Source: Bacteroidales bacterium
GTDB lineage: Bacteria > Bacteroidota > Bacteroidia > Bacteroidales > UBA1402
Assembly (NCBI GenBank): GCA_017380635.1
Contig: JAFODP010000002.1
Location: 62,001 to 126,000, forward strand
Reading direction: 5' to 3'
DNA: 64,000 bases
In this document: positions 1 through 9,050 of the stretch, in pieces
Layout of the letters: every line of letters starts with the position of its first letter
How positions within the stretch are numbered: position 1 is the stretch's first letter
Notes under the pieces: generated by a model
Told to the model about the DNA's origin: nothing
Database searches by the model: none
What the model saw: only the letters and a program-made list of their open reading frames with translations
Position numbers and translations under genes: made by a program

Positions 1-2120
1 CCCTCAGAACCATCATCGGGATAGAGGCTGGTAGGCGGACGCACCAAAAATTGTACAGGCGCGTGTTTATAGTACAGGACATCGCCGCTGTCTTTTGCGC
101 GAAAATGAAAATGCTCGTTAATCTGCGTCAGGAAAATGCCGATATCTTCGAAAGTGTACATGGCATTGTCTTCCAGAACGTCCATTTCTTCTTGCGTTTC
201 GTAAGAGACGCTCACTTTGCCATATTCGTTGTAGTCGCCACTTTTTTTGCCTTTCACTTCCACTTCGTCCAACAAGACATCGCCCGGCATGATGATCAGT
301 TCGCGGTAAGCATCATCCTCGTTTTTGGAAAGGCGCTTTTTCTCGACTTCTTTTTTGCGAAGTATCGGTGCCTGCAATTCTTCGTCGGCCAGCACTCTTG
401 CTTCGGGTTGAAATTGACGATTGATGGTGATGAAAGCGTTTCTACGACGTTTGCCGTCGCTCACTTGCAAGTTGAGATTCTGTTTGCCTTCGAAATCGAA
501 CAAGAAATTGAAAGCGCCGTTTTCGTCGCTCATGCAGTAGCCGTGCTGCGCGCTGCTGTCGCTGGTCATCCACATGCTTACTTTCATGTCCTCCAATGGA
601 ATGCGTCTGAAAACGGACAAAACCTGGCCGTCCAAAAGTATGCCTTTTTCGATGGGATGTTTCAGTTTGAAGTCTTCAGGATGCGACATTGCTTGCCAAT
701 CGTAACGACGCCAGCCTTGCACCATCATCAATAAATCCAATGCCCGACGATGTCGGCGATCGTCTTTTTCGAAATACCAGGAAGGTTGATGAATATAGCC
801 TTTCAAATCGGAAGCCAACAACAACTGACTGAAAATATCGTTATGGGCATGATTGGCCATATATTCCGCATCATCGCGGATGGAAACGGCAAAACTTTGA
901 TGGGGCAGTGCAATCCACGAAGAATCGCGATATTGCTGCAAAGCCAAAGTGACATGCGCGGCTTCGAAAGCATTGTATATTTCTTTGTCCTGTTCTTGTG
1001 CAATGCGAATCAGGTCGGGCTTGTCGGCTTCGTTGCGAACGAAAAACAGGCGCGAACACTGCACTTGTCCTTGGTTGTTCAAGATCAAAATTTCGTTGAC
1101 ACCGGTGGGCAACACTCTTTTGGGCAACTGGAATTGCAAGGCTTCTGCCTGATTGATAAAGGCTTGCAACTGATAAATTTTTCCTCTGCAAGTGATAAGC
1201 ATGGCCATCGTATCTCCGCGAGATGCTTGGTCGCAGAAGAGTTTGATGTCCAGGATGTCGTGGTGCATGTTATTCACAATCAGGTTGTAAGCGTCCTCGG
1301 CTATCTTGGGTAATTCGATGCTTGTCTTGCCATGTTCACCTTCGACGATGCAACGATAGCGTTCTCCTTTTTCCGGCTGAAAACTCACACTGCCCATGCC
1401 CTGATGCTCGCTTTGCATGATGCCCACGATTTCTTGTTTGGAATCGACAATTTTGGCGCTGAAAGCCTGGCTTGGATCGTTTTTATGTGTAGCCTTGAAT
1501 GCCAATTGATTGGGTCGTCCGGCAACCAACTGACCGCCTTCGGGATAGAAGTCCACTTGCCAAAGGCCGCTTGTTTTATTGTCGGAGCCTTCTTGTTTGG
1601 GACGTTTGTTGGGCAATACGGGCTTTTTGATGTTCATGCTCGGTGTCAGGCGTTCTCCGCTGCGACGATGATATTGCGGCGCGTCCATCACCGGAAATAC
1701 CCGCGAGAAAATAATGGCCTGATCGAAATTGAGCATGCAGCGCGTGTAAGCTCTCACTTCGTAAAAACCGGCGCTGAGATTGGGTTTTAGATAAAAAGCA
1801 CCATGGCATTGTCCGTCTTCGATGCGAAGTTTCAATTGATCCACCAAGTTGCCGTCGGCAGCAAGCAATTCCACGTAGAGCGTTTTGCTCATCTGGCTGT
1901 AATGATGGTTGTCGGCCATCAGCACATAGGCTTTGAACCAGATGTTTTCGCCAATAAGGTAATTGTCGTTGTCGAAGTAGAGGTAAACTTTTTCCTGGGC
2001 AAATTGTTGCGAAAACGATTGATAATGACGTATTTGCTCACTCAGATTCTTTTGCTGGGCAACACTGTTCAAAGTGGCGCAGAGCAAGAGGAGAAAAATC
2101 GCTATCAATCTCTTTTGCAT
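1..2120 (-). CDS. MG2-like / TonB-plug-type outer-membrane-associated protein, 3' end cut by the window
   Basis: An open frame runs from the ATG at 2120-2118 to the window edge without a stop (706 codons seen), so the C-terminus is missing. The N-terminus has a signal peptide (hydrophobic IAIFLLLLCATL, then SVAQQ). Residues about 40-145 read like the MG2-type beta domain of Bacteroidetes surface proteins (KVYLYFDNDNYLIGENIWFK). Near residue 635 the segment LLDEVEVKGKK resembles the lead-in to a TonB-receptor plug domain. Proteins of this build are usually annotated as plug-domain or carboxypeptidase-regulatory-like proteins; their substrate is generally unknown. The gene starts 4 bp after the stop of the upstream coiled-coil gene, so the two are probably co-transcribed. 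Class is fairly sure, function is not. Confidence 0.7.
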   Translation of the reverse strand, partial: MQKRLIAIFLLLLCATLNSVAQQKNLSEQIRHYQSFSQQFAQEKVYLYFDNDNYLIGENIWFKAYVLMADNHHYSQMSKTLYVELLAADGNLVDQLKLRIEDGQCHGAFYLKPNLSAGFYEVRAYTRCMLNFDQAIIFSRVFPVMDAPQYHRRSGERLTPSMNIKKPVLPNKRPKQEGSDNKTSGLWQVDFYPEGGQLVAGRPNQLAFKATHKNDPSQAFSAKIVDSKQEIVGIMQSEHQGMGSVSFQPEKGERYRCIVEGEHGKTSIELPKIAEDAYNLIVNNMHHDILDIKLFCDQASRGDTMAMLITCRGKIYQLQAFINQAEALQFQLPKRVLPTGVNEILILNNQGQVQCSRLFFVRNEADKPDLIRIAQEQDKEIYNAFEAAHVTLALQQYRDSSWIALPHQSFAVSIRDDAEYMANHAHNDIFSQLLLASDLKGYIHQPSWYFEKDDRRHRRALDLLMMVQGWRRYDWQAMSHPEDFKLKHPIEKGILLDGQVLSVFRRIPLEDMKVSMWMTSDSSAQHGYCMSDENGAFNFLFDFEGKQNLNLQVSDGKRRRNAFITINRQFQPEARVLADEELQAPILRKKEVEKKRLSKNEDDAYRELIIMPGDVLLDEVEVKGKKSGDYNEYGKVSVSYETQEEMDVLEDNAMYTFEDIGIFLTQINEHFHFRAKDSGDVLYYKHAPVQFLVRPPTSLYPDDGSE

Positions 2121-2124
2121 AGGC

Positions 2125-3009
2125 TTAGTTGTTGAGGGTAAATTCTTCGCTGCCAATCAAATAACCATCGGCAAAAATATCGGCACGATAGGCGCCCGGA
2201 TGCAGGAATTCTTCCACTTGCCAGTAAATGGCCAAGGCTTGTTCTTCGCCGTCCCATTCGATGCTGCGGAAAGCTGAACAAGGAATCAGATAACCATCGA
2301 ATTCGAAATTTTCGTAGTTGCTTTTGAGCAAGAGGTTGCCATCGGGTTGGGTGATGCGCAGGTAGATTTTCTTTTCGCCCACCGGAGCCGAAATGTTCTT
2401 GCTCAGCACCATTTTAAATTCGATGATGGAGGTTCTGGCAATCTTGTTGGCGGGACGGCCTTTGTCGGTGAGCGGACGGATTTCGATGTCGCGAGCTTCC
2501 AGCATGGAAGCGAGCATCACTTTTTCGGTGAGCGCTTCTTTCTCTTTCGACAAGGCATTCACGGTCTGCTTTGCTTCTTCATACTGACGTGTCATGGCGG
2601 TGTTCTCTTCTCTCAGCTGGTTGTTGAGCGTATTGAGCGAGTCGATTTGCACGATGTAGGAACGCATCACCGAACGCGCTGTTTCCAGTTCCTTGCGCAA
2701 TTCCGACAAACGGCGGGCGTTGTTTACTTTCAAAGTTTTGATTTCGTCCAATAAACGAAGGTTCTTGGTTCTTTCGGCGTCGAGCAATTCGGCCAAGGAG
2801 TCGTTGTTGATGCGGATGCCGTAATCTTCGTATTGTAAGGCAAGTTGGGAATAATCGTCCTGCAATTCTTCTTTGTCCAGTTCGAATTGTGCGGTGATAT
2901 CTTCGATAATCACTTTTTTTCTGCTGTTCGATACCAATAAAAGGATGCTGAGGCAGGCCAAAATCGTCAGAGCGCCCGCCAAAATGTACACTGTCGTGTT
3001 CTTTTTCAT
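2125..3009 (-). CDS. Membrane-anchored coiled-coil protein of unknown function
   Basis: This 294-residue protein starts with a short basic stretch and one membrane segment (about residues 7-27, VYILAGALTILACLSILLLV). A long charged, heptad-like coiled coil follows (about 35-165), then a C-terminal domain of about 120 residues with beta-like character that ends SEEFTLNN. The topology suggests an inner-membrane anchor with the coiled coil and C-domain in the periplasm, or a signal-anchored envelope protein. I do not recognise a named family. It lies 4 bp upstream of the MG2/plug-like gene, so the pair may form an envelope-spanning unit. That last point is inference from spacing only. Confidence 0.75.
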   Translation of the reverse strand: MKKNTTVYILAGALTILACLSILLLVSNSRKKVIIEDITAQFELDKEELQDDYSQLALQYEDYGIRINNDSLAELLDAERTKNLRLLDEIKTLKVNNARRLSELRKELETARSVMRSYIVQIDSLNTLNNQLREENTAMTRQYEEAKQTVNALSKEKEALTEKVMLASMLEARDIEIRPLTDKGRPANKIARTSIIEFKMVLSKNISAPVGEKKIYLRITQPDGNLLLKSNYENFEFDGYLIPCSAFRSIEWDGEEQALAIYWQVEEFLHPGAYRADIFADGYLIGSEEFTLNN

Positions 3010-3039
3010 GACATGAATATTTTTTCAAAATTTCGCATG

Positions 3040-3047
3040 CAAAGATA
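3040..3047 (-). promoter_or_regulatory. Bacteroidetes -7 box for the minus-strand envelope pair
   Basis: Read on the minus strand this is TATCTTTG, an exact TAnnTTTG -7 element, 31 bp before the start codon at 3009. I see no good TTTG at the standard -33 distance, so only the -7 half is supported. Confidence 0.5.
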
Positions 3048-3150
3048 GTGTAAACGAGTGAAAATATTATTAAATTCGCGGCAAATTTTGCCTGCTCCAA
3101 GGCTTTTGTCTCAGAGTGGGCTTTGATAAGGACTATTAAATTGAAGAACA

Positions 3151-3624
3151 ATGAGTTATCGAGAAGAATTAGCAGAGGTTCTGCCCCTCTTGGGCCATCG
3201 TAATTGGATTTTGGTGGTAGATAAAGCCTATCCCTTGCAATCGTCGGAAGGTATACAGTATATCAATTCGGGCGAAGACTTGATTCCGGCTTTGAAAAGC
3301 GTTCTTGGCCTTTTGTCTGAAGCTTCTCATGTGAAACCTATCGTGTATCTCGACAAGGAACTCTCTTGCATGGACGATACTTTGTCTCCCGGTTGCGATC
3401 AGCTCAAAGCGGAACTTGCGCAGCTTACCCAAGGTTGGGATGTGCATCAGATTTTGCACGACGAGGTTTTTGCCAAACTGGATGCGGCTTCCAAACTTTT
3501 CAATGTTGTCGTTATCAAGACCGAATCACTGATTCCTTATACTTCGGTGTTCATCGAATTGGATTGCGGCTATTGGTCGTCCGACCGTGAACAGGTATTG
3601 CGCAGTCGATTGGCTTCGCTCTAA
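3151..3624 (+). CDS. RbsD/FucU-fold protein (sugar pyranase/mutarotase-like)
   Basis: At 157 residues it has the size of RbsD/FucU proteins, which interconvert sugar ring forms or anomers. Family-like landmarks are LLGHRNWILVVDKAYP near the N-terminus (the family has a catalytic His in an LGHxD-type motif, here H16), YLDKEL in the middle, and VVIKTESLIPYTSVFIE near the C-terminus, matching the RTGE-x-PYANV-type ending of RbsD. The LGHGD Asp is replaced by Asn (LGHRN), so activity may differ. It stands alone between the divergent envelope pair and the methylmalonyl-CoA operon and has no visible sugar-transport partner. The substrate cannot be inferred. Confidence 0.65.
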   Translation: MSYREELAEVLPLLGHRNWILVVDKAYPLQSSEGIQYINSGEDLIPALKSVLGLLSEASHVKPIVYLDKELSCMDDTLSPGCDQLKAELAQLTQGWDVHQILHDEVFAKLDAASKLFNVVVIKTESLIPYTSVFIELDCGYWSSDREQVLRSRLASL

Positions 3625-3687
3625 GTGTTTCCCAAATCTTGGAAAATCAATCAAAGACATTATAACATTATCTTAAAAACATTTTTT

Positions 3688-4101
3688 ATGAAACCAACTC
3701 ACATTGAACATTTGGGTATTGCAGTTCCTTCTTTGGAATCTACCATCCCATTTTTCGAATTTTTGTCGGGTAGCAAATGCTACAACATCGAAGAAGTGGC
3801 CGATCAGAAAGTAAAGACCGCTTTCTTCAAAGTAGGCGAAGTGAAAATCGAATTGCTCGAAGCTACTTCTCCCGAATCGACTATCGCTAAATTTATTGAA
3901 AAGAACAATGGCCGTGCCGGTATTCATCACGTGGCTTTCAACGTGGAAAGCGTTGAAGAAGCTTTGAAGGAAGCCGAAGCTGCCGGTTTGCAACTCATCG
4001 ACAAGGCTCCTCGCAAAGGTGCTGAAAACTTGATGATTGCTTTCTTGCATCCCAAGAGTACTTGTGGTATTCTGACCGAACTTTGTGAACAACCTAAATA
4101 A
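3688..4101 (+). CDS. mce: Methylmalonyl-CoA epimerase
   Basis: A 137-residue VOC-fold (glyoxalase-like) protein that interconverts (R)- and (S)-methylmalonyl-CoA in the cytoplasmic succinate-propionate pathway. The start HIEHLGIAVPSLE and the central GIHHVAFNVE are typical of the family. Likely metal ligands are H8, H81 and E131. The ATG at 3688 is chosen because the frame upstream to 3625 carries no family sequence and 137 residues is the usual length. The stop lies 6 bp before mmdA, so the genes form an operon with the decarboxylase that uses the epimer. Confidence 0.93.
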   Translation: MKPTHIEHLGIAVPSLESTIPFFEFLSGSKCYNIEEVADQKVKTAFFKVGEVKIELLEATSPESTIAKFIEKNNGRAGIHHVAFNVESVEEALKEAEAAGLQLIDKAPRKGAENLMIAFLHPKSTCGILTELCEQPK

Positions 4102-4107
4102 GTAGAA

Positions 4108-5667
4108 ATGACAAATCAAGATAGAATTAAAAAGTTGGTTGACAATCGTCAGCTGGCAATGATGGGCGGTGGCGAAAAAGCGGTTGAAAAACACCACGCC
4201 AAAGGTTCTTATACTGCCCGTGAACGTATCAATATGTTGCTCGACGAAGGTTCCTTCGAAGAAGTTGATATGTTCCTCACTCACCGCTGTACCGATTTCG
4301 GTATGGACAAGAAAGTGTTCCTTGGCGACGGTGTAGCTGTTGGTTCAGGTACCATCGATGGTCGTTTGGTTTTTGTTTTCGCACAGGACGCTACCGTTAT
4401 CGGTGGTTCTTTGTCTGAAACCATGGCTCAGAAGATCTGCAAGGTAATGGATATGGCTATGAAGTTGGGTGCTCCTATCATCGGTTTGAACGATTCAGGT
4501 GGTGCTCGTATTCAGGAAGGTGCTTGCGCGTTGGCCGGTTATGCCGAAATTTTCGAACGCAACATCTTGGCTTCAGGTGTAGTGCCCCAAATCTCTGTTA
4601 TCTTTGGTCCTTGTGCCGGTGGTGCTGTATATAGCCCCGCGCTCACCGACTTCATCATGATGACCGAAAAGAATTCTTATATGTTCATCACCGGTCCTAA
4701 GGTAGTGAAGAGTGTTACCGGCGAAGATGTTACCGTAGAAGAATTGGGTGGTGCCAAGGTGCATGCTACCAAGTCTGGTGTAACTCACTTTGTTGCCGCT
4801 ACCGAAGAAGAAGCTTTGGCCGAAGTTCGTCGTTTGGTTAGCTTTATTCCTCAGAACAACATGGAAGAAGCTCCTCTGATGCCTTGCACCGACGATCCCG
4901 CTCGTTTGGAAGATGCTTTGAACGATATCGTTCCCGCCGATCCTAACAAGCCTTACAACATGAAGGATATTATCTACAGCATTGTGGATAATGGCGATTT
5001 CATGGAAGTTCAGAAAGACTACGCCAAGAATATCATCTGCGGTTTTGCTCGTTTCAATGGCCGTTCTACCGGTATCATCGCTAACCAGCCTAGTTGGTTG
5101 GCCGGTGTGCTCGACTGCGATGCTTCTCGCAAGGCTGCTCGTTTCGTTCGTTTCTGCGACGCTTTCAATATCCAGATCCTTACTTTGGTGGACGTTCCCG
5201 GTTTCTTGTGCGGTACCGGTCAGGAATATGCCGGTATCATCGATCATGGTGCAAAATTGATGTTTGCTTTCGGTGAAGCTACTGTTCCCAAGGTTACCGT
5301 TACCATCCGTAAGTCTTATGGTGGTTCTCATATCGTAATGTCTTGTAAGCAATTGCGCGGTGATATGTGCTATGCTTGGCCTAATGCTGAAATTGCAGTT
5401 ATGGGTGCCAGCGGTGCTGTTGGCGTTTTGCAGGCTAAGGCTATCAAGGCTATCGAAGATCCCGAAGCAAGAAAGGCATTCATCGCAGAAAAAGAAGCTG
5501 AATACACCGAAAAGTTTGCTTCTCCCTATCAGGCTGCCAACCGTGGTTACATCGACGATGTTATCGAACCTCGTTATACCCGTGCTCGCATCGTTCGTGC
5601 TTTCGAAAACTTGCAGACCAAGCGCTTGACGAATCCTTTGAAGAAACATAGTAATATTCCTCTCTAA
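4108..5667 (+). CDS. mmdA: Methylmalonyl-CoA decarboxylase alpha subunit (carboxyltransferase)
   Basis: A 519-residue carboxyltransferase of the propionyl-CoA carboxylase beta/MmdA family. It moves the carboxyl group from (S)-methylmalonyl-CoA to enzyme-bound biotin, releasing propionyl-CoA. Both halves of the crotonase-like fold are seen, with GGSLSETMAQKI and FGPCAGGAVYSPA in the N-half and VDVPGFLCGTGQEY and RKSYGGSHIVM in the C-half. Length is normal. It is followed by OadG-like, biotin-carrier and beta-subunit genes, which identifies the sodium-translocating decarboxylase rather than a biotin-dependent acyl-CoA carboxylase; no biotin carboxylase gene is present. The pathway makes propionate from succinate while exporting Na+. 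Confidence 0.95.
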   Translation: MTNQDRIKKLVDNRQLAMMGGGEKAVEKHHAKGSYTARERINMLLDEGSFEEVDMFLTHRCTDFGMDKKVFLGDGVAVGSGTIDGRLVFVFAQDATVIGGSLSETMAQKICKVMDMAMKLGAPIIGLNDSGGARIQEGACALAGYAEIFERNILASGVVPQISVIFGPCAGGAVYSPALTDFIMMTEKNSYMFITGPKVVKSVTGEDVTVEELGGAKVHATKSGVTHFVAATEEEALAEVRRLVSFIPQNNMEEAPLMPCTDDPARLEDALNDIVPADPNKPYNMKDIIYSIVDNGDFMEVQKDYAKNIICGFARFNGRSTGIIANQPSWLAGVLDCDASRKAARFVRFCDAFNIQILTLVDVPGFLCGTGQEYAGIIDHGAKLMFAFGEATVPKVTVTIRKSYGGSHIVMSCKQLRGDMCYAWPNAEIAVMGASGAVGVLQAKAIKAIEDPEARKAFIAEKEAEYTEKFASPYQAANRGYIDDVIEPRYTRARIVRAFENLQTKRLTNPLKKHSNIPL

Positions 5668-5679
5668 AAATTATTGCTT

Positions 5680-6045
5680 ATGTTGTTTTTATCAGTTAAC
5701 TGGCCTCATGTCTGGTTGGTAACGATTGTGGGCTTTTTGATGGTGGTATCGCTTTTGGTGGTGCTGATTTTCTTCTTGAAGATTTTCGGTGTTATCATGC
5801 AACCTAGAGTGAAATCTGCCAAGCCTAAACAAGCCGTTTGCGAAACCGTGGCTGTTTCCAAAGATGAGAATACAGAAGACATGACTCTGACGGCCAATGC
5901 TATGGCAGCTATCGCTATGTCTTTGCACCTTTATTATAATGGTGTGCATGACGAAGAGCCTACCCAAGTAACCATCAAGAATGTAGAGCGTCGCTATTCT
6001 CCTTGGAATTCGAAGCTTTATGGTATGAATAATTTACATCGTTAA
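5680..6045 (+). CDS. OadG/MmdD-like small membrane subunit of the decarboxylase
   Basis: A 121-residue protein with one N-terminal membrane helix (about residues 9-34, VWLVTIVGFLMVVSLLVVLIF) and a soluble tail, the plan of OadG/MmdD subunits that hold the decarboxylase complex together. The ATG at 5680 is preferred to the in-frame TTG at 5674. It is 12 bp after mmdA and 4 bp before the biotin-carrier gene. Sequence conservation in this subunit is low, so the call rests mostly on topology and position. Confidence 0.78.
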   Translation: MLFLSVNWPHVWLVTIVGFLMVVSLLVVLIFFLKIFGVIMQPRVKSAKPKQAVCETVAVSKDENTEDMTLTANAMAAIAMSLHLYYNGVHDEEPTQVTIKNVERRYSPWNSKLYGMNNLHR

Positions 6046-6049
6046 GACA

Positions 6050-6796
6050 ATGAAAGAATTTAAATTTACGATTGACGGACATACATACACAACCTCTGTC
6101 AATGAAATAGAAGACAACGTTGCCGAAGTGGTGGTGAACGGTACTACCTTCAATGTTGTAATTGAAAAAGAAGAACAAAAACCTGCCGTTGTGGCTGCCC
6201 GTCGTCATCAGGCTGCTGTTGAAAGCGCTGCTGCTCCCGCTGTGGCCGGTGGTTTGCAAACTGTTAAATCTCCGCTGCCCGGTTCTATCATGAAGATCAT
6301 GGTAAGTGTTGGTCAGAAAGTGAAGAAGGGTGATGTATTGCTCACCATGGAATCTATGAAGATGGAAAACAACGTAATGGCCGAAGCCGATGGCGTTGTT
6401 AAGGCTATCTATGTAGAAAGTGGCAAGAATGTAATGCAGGACGACAAATTGGTTGATATTGAAACGATTGCTGTGGCTGCTGCACCTGCTGCTCCCAAGG
6501 CTGCTCCCGCTCCCGCACCTGCTGCTCCCAAAGCTGAAGCTCCTAAGGCTGCTCCTGCTCCCAAGGCTGAAGTTCCTGCCGGTGGCAAGAAAGTTACCAG
6601 CCCGCTGCCCGGTTCTGTTATCAAGGTGTTGGTTAGCGAAGGTCAGGCTGTGAAGAAAGGCGATACTTTGCTCACTCTTGAAAGTATGAAAATGGAAAAT
6701 GCCATCATGGCTGAATGCGATGCTACCGTTACCAAAGTAGTGGTTAGTGCCGGTCAGACCGTGATGCAGGAAGATTTGCTCGTGGTTCTTGGATAA
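6050..6796 (+). CDS. Biotin carrier subunit with two tandem biotinyl domains
   Basis: This 248-residue protein carries the biotin that ferries CO2 from MmdA to the membrane beta subunit. After an N-terminal region of about 70 residues (MKEFKFTIDGHTYTTSV) there are two complete biotinyl domains, about 71-140 and 180-248. Each has the biotinylation motif ESMKMEN, with candidate lysines K104 and K214. An Ala/Pro/Lys-rich swinging linker (about 142-178) joins them. The usual Bacteroidales subunit, as known from the family, has a single domain and about 140-145 residues, so this is a domain duplication. The two domains share SPLPGS, VKKGD and ESMKMEN blocks. It sits 4 bp after the OadG-like gene and 17 bp before the beta subunit. 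Confidence 0.93.
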   Translation: MKEFKFTIDGHTYTTSVNEIEDNVAEVVVNGTTFNVVIEKEEQKPAVVAARRHQAAVESAAAPAVAGGLQTVKSPLPGSIMKIMVSVGQKVKKGDVLLTMESMKMENNVMAEADGVVKAIYVESGKNVMQDDKLVDIETIAVAAAPAAPKAAPAPAPAAPKAEAPKAAPAPKAEVPAGGKKVTSPLPGSVIKVLVSEGQAVKKGDTLLTLESMKMENAIMAECDATVTKVVVSAGQTVMQEDLLVVLG

Positions 6797-6813
6797 TCTG
6801 AAAAAGAAGTATT

Positions 6814-7992
6814 ATGGCTGAAGTTTTAGAATTTTTCCAGACGATGGGCTTCATGAATATGTCATGGCAACAAGGTGTGATGCTTTGTGTATCGTTCTTC
6901 TTGTTGTACTTGGCTATCAAAAAGCAATACGAGCCTCTGTTGCTCTTGCCTATTGCTTTTGGTATGTTGCTCACCAACCTGCCCAATGCAGGTATGTACC
7001 ACAGCGAATTGTGGACCAACTTCCTCGATGCTACTCATCCCGATTATCATAGCTATGGTGCTATCATGCGCGATGGCGGTTTGTTGGATGTGCTCTATAT
7101 CGGTGTGAAGGCTGGTGTATATCCTTGTTTGATTTTTATCGGTGTAGGTGCTATGACCGACTTCGGTCCGCTCATCGCCAATCCTAAGAGTCTTTTGCTG
7201 GGTGCTGCCGCTCAGTTGGGTATTTTCCTGACTTTCTTGGCTGCCAATGCTATGGGCTTCAACGAAGCTGAAGCTGGTTCTATCGGTATCATCGGTGGTG
7301 CCGACGGTCCTACCTCTATCTTCTTGACTTCTAAGTTGGCTCCGCACTTGCTCGGCCCTATTGCTATTGCTGCTTATAGCTACATGGCTTTGGTTCCCGT
7401 TATCCAACCTCCTATCATGCGCGCGCTCACCACTAAGAATGAACGTGCCATCAAGATGAATCAGTTGCGTACGGTGAGCAAGACCGAAAAGATTGTTTTC
7501 CCCATTGTAATCACGGCTGTGGTGGCTTTGATTTTGCCCGATGCTGCTCCGCTGATTGGTTGCTTGATGTTGGGTAACCTGATGAAGGAATGTGGTGTGG
7601 TAGATCGTTTGAGCAAGACTGCCCAGAACGAATTGATGAACATCGTGGTAATCTTCCTCGGTTTGTCGGTAGGTGCTACTGCTACTGCTGCTTCGTTCTT
7701 GAATATCAGAACTTTGATGATTCTTGCAATGGGTATCATTGCCTTCTCTTGCGGTACTGCAGGTGGTATCTTGTTGGCTAAATTGATGAACGTGTTCAGC
7801 AAGGAAAAAATCAATCCGCTTATCGGTTCTGCCGGTGTATCGGCTGTGCCTATGGCTGCTCGTGTTTCTCAAACTGTTGGTCAGGAAGAAAACCCCAGCA
7901 ACTTCTTGTTGATGCATGCAATGGGTCCCAACGTGGCCGGTGTGATCGGCTCGGCTGTAGCCGCTGGTATTCTGTTGACTATGTTAGGATAA
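6814..7992 (+). CDS. mmdB: Sodium-translocating decarboxylase beta subunit
   Basis: A 392-residue polytopic inner-membrane protein of the OadB/MmdB/GcdB family. It decarboxylates carboxybiotin and couples this to Na+ export. The family signature GGADGPT is at residues 161-167, with D164 matching the essential Asp of OadB, and [12 protein letters not shown] follows at 189-200. Length is a little below that of some homologues but the family core is complete. It is the last gene of the mce-mmdA-oadG-like-biotin-mmdB operon, closed by the terminator at 8017-8054. Confidence 0.94.
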   Translation: MAEVLEFFQTMGFMNMSWQQGVMLCVSFFLLYLAIKKQYEPLLLLPIAFGMLLTNLPNAGMYHSELWTNFLDATHPDYHSYGAIMRDGGLLDVLYIGVKAGVYPCLIFIGVGAMTDFGPLIANPKSLLLGAAAQLGIFLTFLAANAMGFNEAEAGSIGIIGGADGPTSIFLTSKLAPHLLGPIAIAAYSYMALVPVIQPPIMRALTTKNERAIKMNQLRTVSKTEKIVFPIVITAVVALILPDAAPLIGCLMLGNLMKECGVVDRLSKTAQNELMNIVVIFLGLSVGATATAASFLNIRTLMILAMGIIAFSCGTAGGILLAKLMNVFSKEKINPLIGSAGVSAVPMAARVSQTVGQEENPSNFLLMHAMGPNVAGVIGSAVAAGILLTMLG

Positions 7993-8016
7993 CAAGTTGA
8001 TACATATTGCTTTAAG

Positions 8017-8054
8017 GATAAGTCGAGGCGCAAGCCTTGGCTTATCTTTTTTTT
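8017..8054 (+). terminator. Intrinsic terminator of the methylmalonyl-CoA decarboxylase operon
   Basis: Arms 8017-8029 and 8034-8046 pair over 13 positions (including G-U pairs) around a GCAA tetraloop, followed at once by eight Ts. It lies 24 bp after the beta-subunit stop. Confidence 0.9.
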
Positions 8055-8067
8055 AAGGATATTTAGG

Positions 8068-8098
8068 TTTGTTATCAAAAGTTTTTCCACTATCTTCG
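8068..8098 (+). promoter_or_regulatory. Promoter of the first aldolase-symporter unit
   Basis: TTTG at 8068-8071 and TATCTTCG at 8091-8098 are separated by 19 bp, a Bacteroidetes housekeeping promoter with one mismatch in the -7 box. The start codon at 8126 follows 27 bp later. Confidence 0.75.
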
Positions 8099-8125
8099 CA
8101 AAGTTTATGCATAAAACAACGAAAG

Positions 8126-9046
8126 ATGAATTCATTGAAAATTCAGGGCATCGTTCCCCCTATGATTACTCCGCTCGCCGACATGAACACTTTGGATGTG
8201 GCCGGTTTGGAACGCTTGATTGAACATATTTTGGCCGGTGGTGTACACGGCTTGTTTATTTTGGGTACAACCGGTGAAGCGCAGAGCATCAGCTACGACC
8301 TTCGTAAAGAGTTGATTGAAAGAACTTGTAGTCAGGTGGCCGGACGCGTGCCTGTATTGGTAGGTATCACCGATACTTCGCTTACCGAAAGTGTTAATTT
8401 GGCCGAAAAGGCTTTCCATTGCGGTGCTGCTGCCGTGGTTTCTGCTCCGCCATATTATTATGCACCCGCTCAACAGGAATTGATCGATTTTTATCATGGT
8501 TTGGCCGAAGTTTTGCCTCTTCCCATGTTCCTCTACAATATGCCTTCGCACGTGAAGGTGATGATTGAACCAGCTACCGTTAGAGCTATTGCTGAACATC
8601 CCAATGTGATTGGTTTGAAAGATAGTTCTGCCAATTTGGTTTATTTCCACTCGTTGATTCAGATTATGAAAGATCGTCCCGATTTCTCTTTGTTGATGGG
8701 TCCGGAAGAACTTACCGGCGAATCGGTACTTTTCGGTGGTCAAGGAGGTGTGAATGGTGGTGCCAATATGTTCCCCCAATTGTATGTGGATATGTACAAT
8801 GCGGCTGTCGATAAGAATATTACCAAATTGAACGAGCTGCAGGAAAAGATCATGTTCATCAGTAACAGTATCTACAAAGTGGGTCGTTATGGTTCTAGCT
8901 ATTTGAAGGGCGTGAAATGTGCTTGCTCTTTGATGGGTATCTGTAGCGATTATATGGCTTTGCCTTTCCAGAAATTCAACGAGCCCGAAAGAGCTAAAGT
9001 GCGTCAGGTGCTGGAACAATTGAACATCGAAGTAGTTAATCCATAA
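8126..9046 (+). CDS. DapA/NanA-family pyruvate-dependent aldolase (candidate 3-deoxy-sugar-acid lyase)
   Basis: A 306-residue class I aldolase of the dihydrodipicolinate synthase / N-acetylneuraminate lyase family. GTTGEA is at residues 47-52, the catalytic Tyr is Y137 (FLYNMP) and the Schiff-base Lys is K165 (GLKDSS). ATG 8126 fits both the promoter and family length. Such enzymes condense or cleave pyruvate with an aldehyde. The pairing with a sodium symporter 4 bp downstream and the setting among pectin enzymes favour a catabolic lyase for a 2-keto-3-deoxy acid over lysine biosynthesis. Kdo from RG-II side chain C is a plausible substrate by inference; sialic acid or another keto-deoxy acid cannot be excluded. 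Confidence 0.85.
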   Translation: MNSLKIQGIVPPMITPLADMNTLDVAGLERLIEHILAGGVHGLFILGTTGEAQSISYDLRKELIERTCSQVAGRVPVLVGITDTSLTESVNLAEKAFHCGAAAVVSAPPYYYAPAQQELIDFYHGLAEVLPLPMFLYNMPSHVKVMIEPATVRAIAEHPNVIGLKDSSANLVYFHSLIQIMKDRPDFSLLMGPEELTGESVLFGGQGGVNGGANMFPQLYVDMYNAAVDKNITKLNELQEKIMFISNSIYKVGRYGSSYLKGVKCACSLMGICSDYMALPFQKFNEPERAKVRQVLEQLNIEVVNP

Positions 9047-9050
9047 TATC

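Noticed and set aside
51-2135. Several plus-strand open frames at the left edge
   Set aside because: They lie opposite a continuous minus-strand frame with signal peptide and MG2-like domain. Their own translations are Phe/His/Val-rich and match no family.
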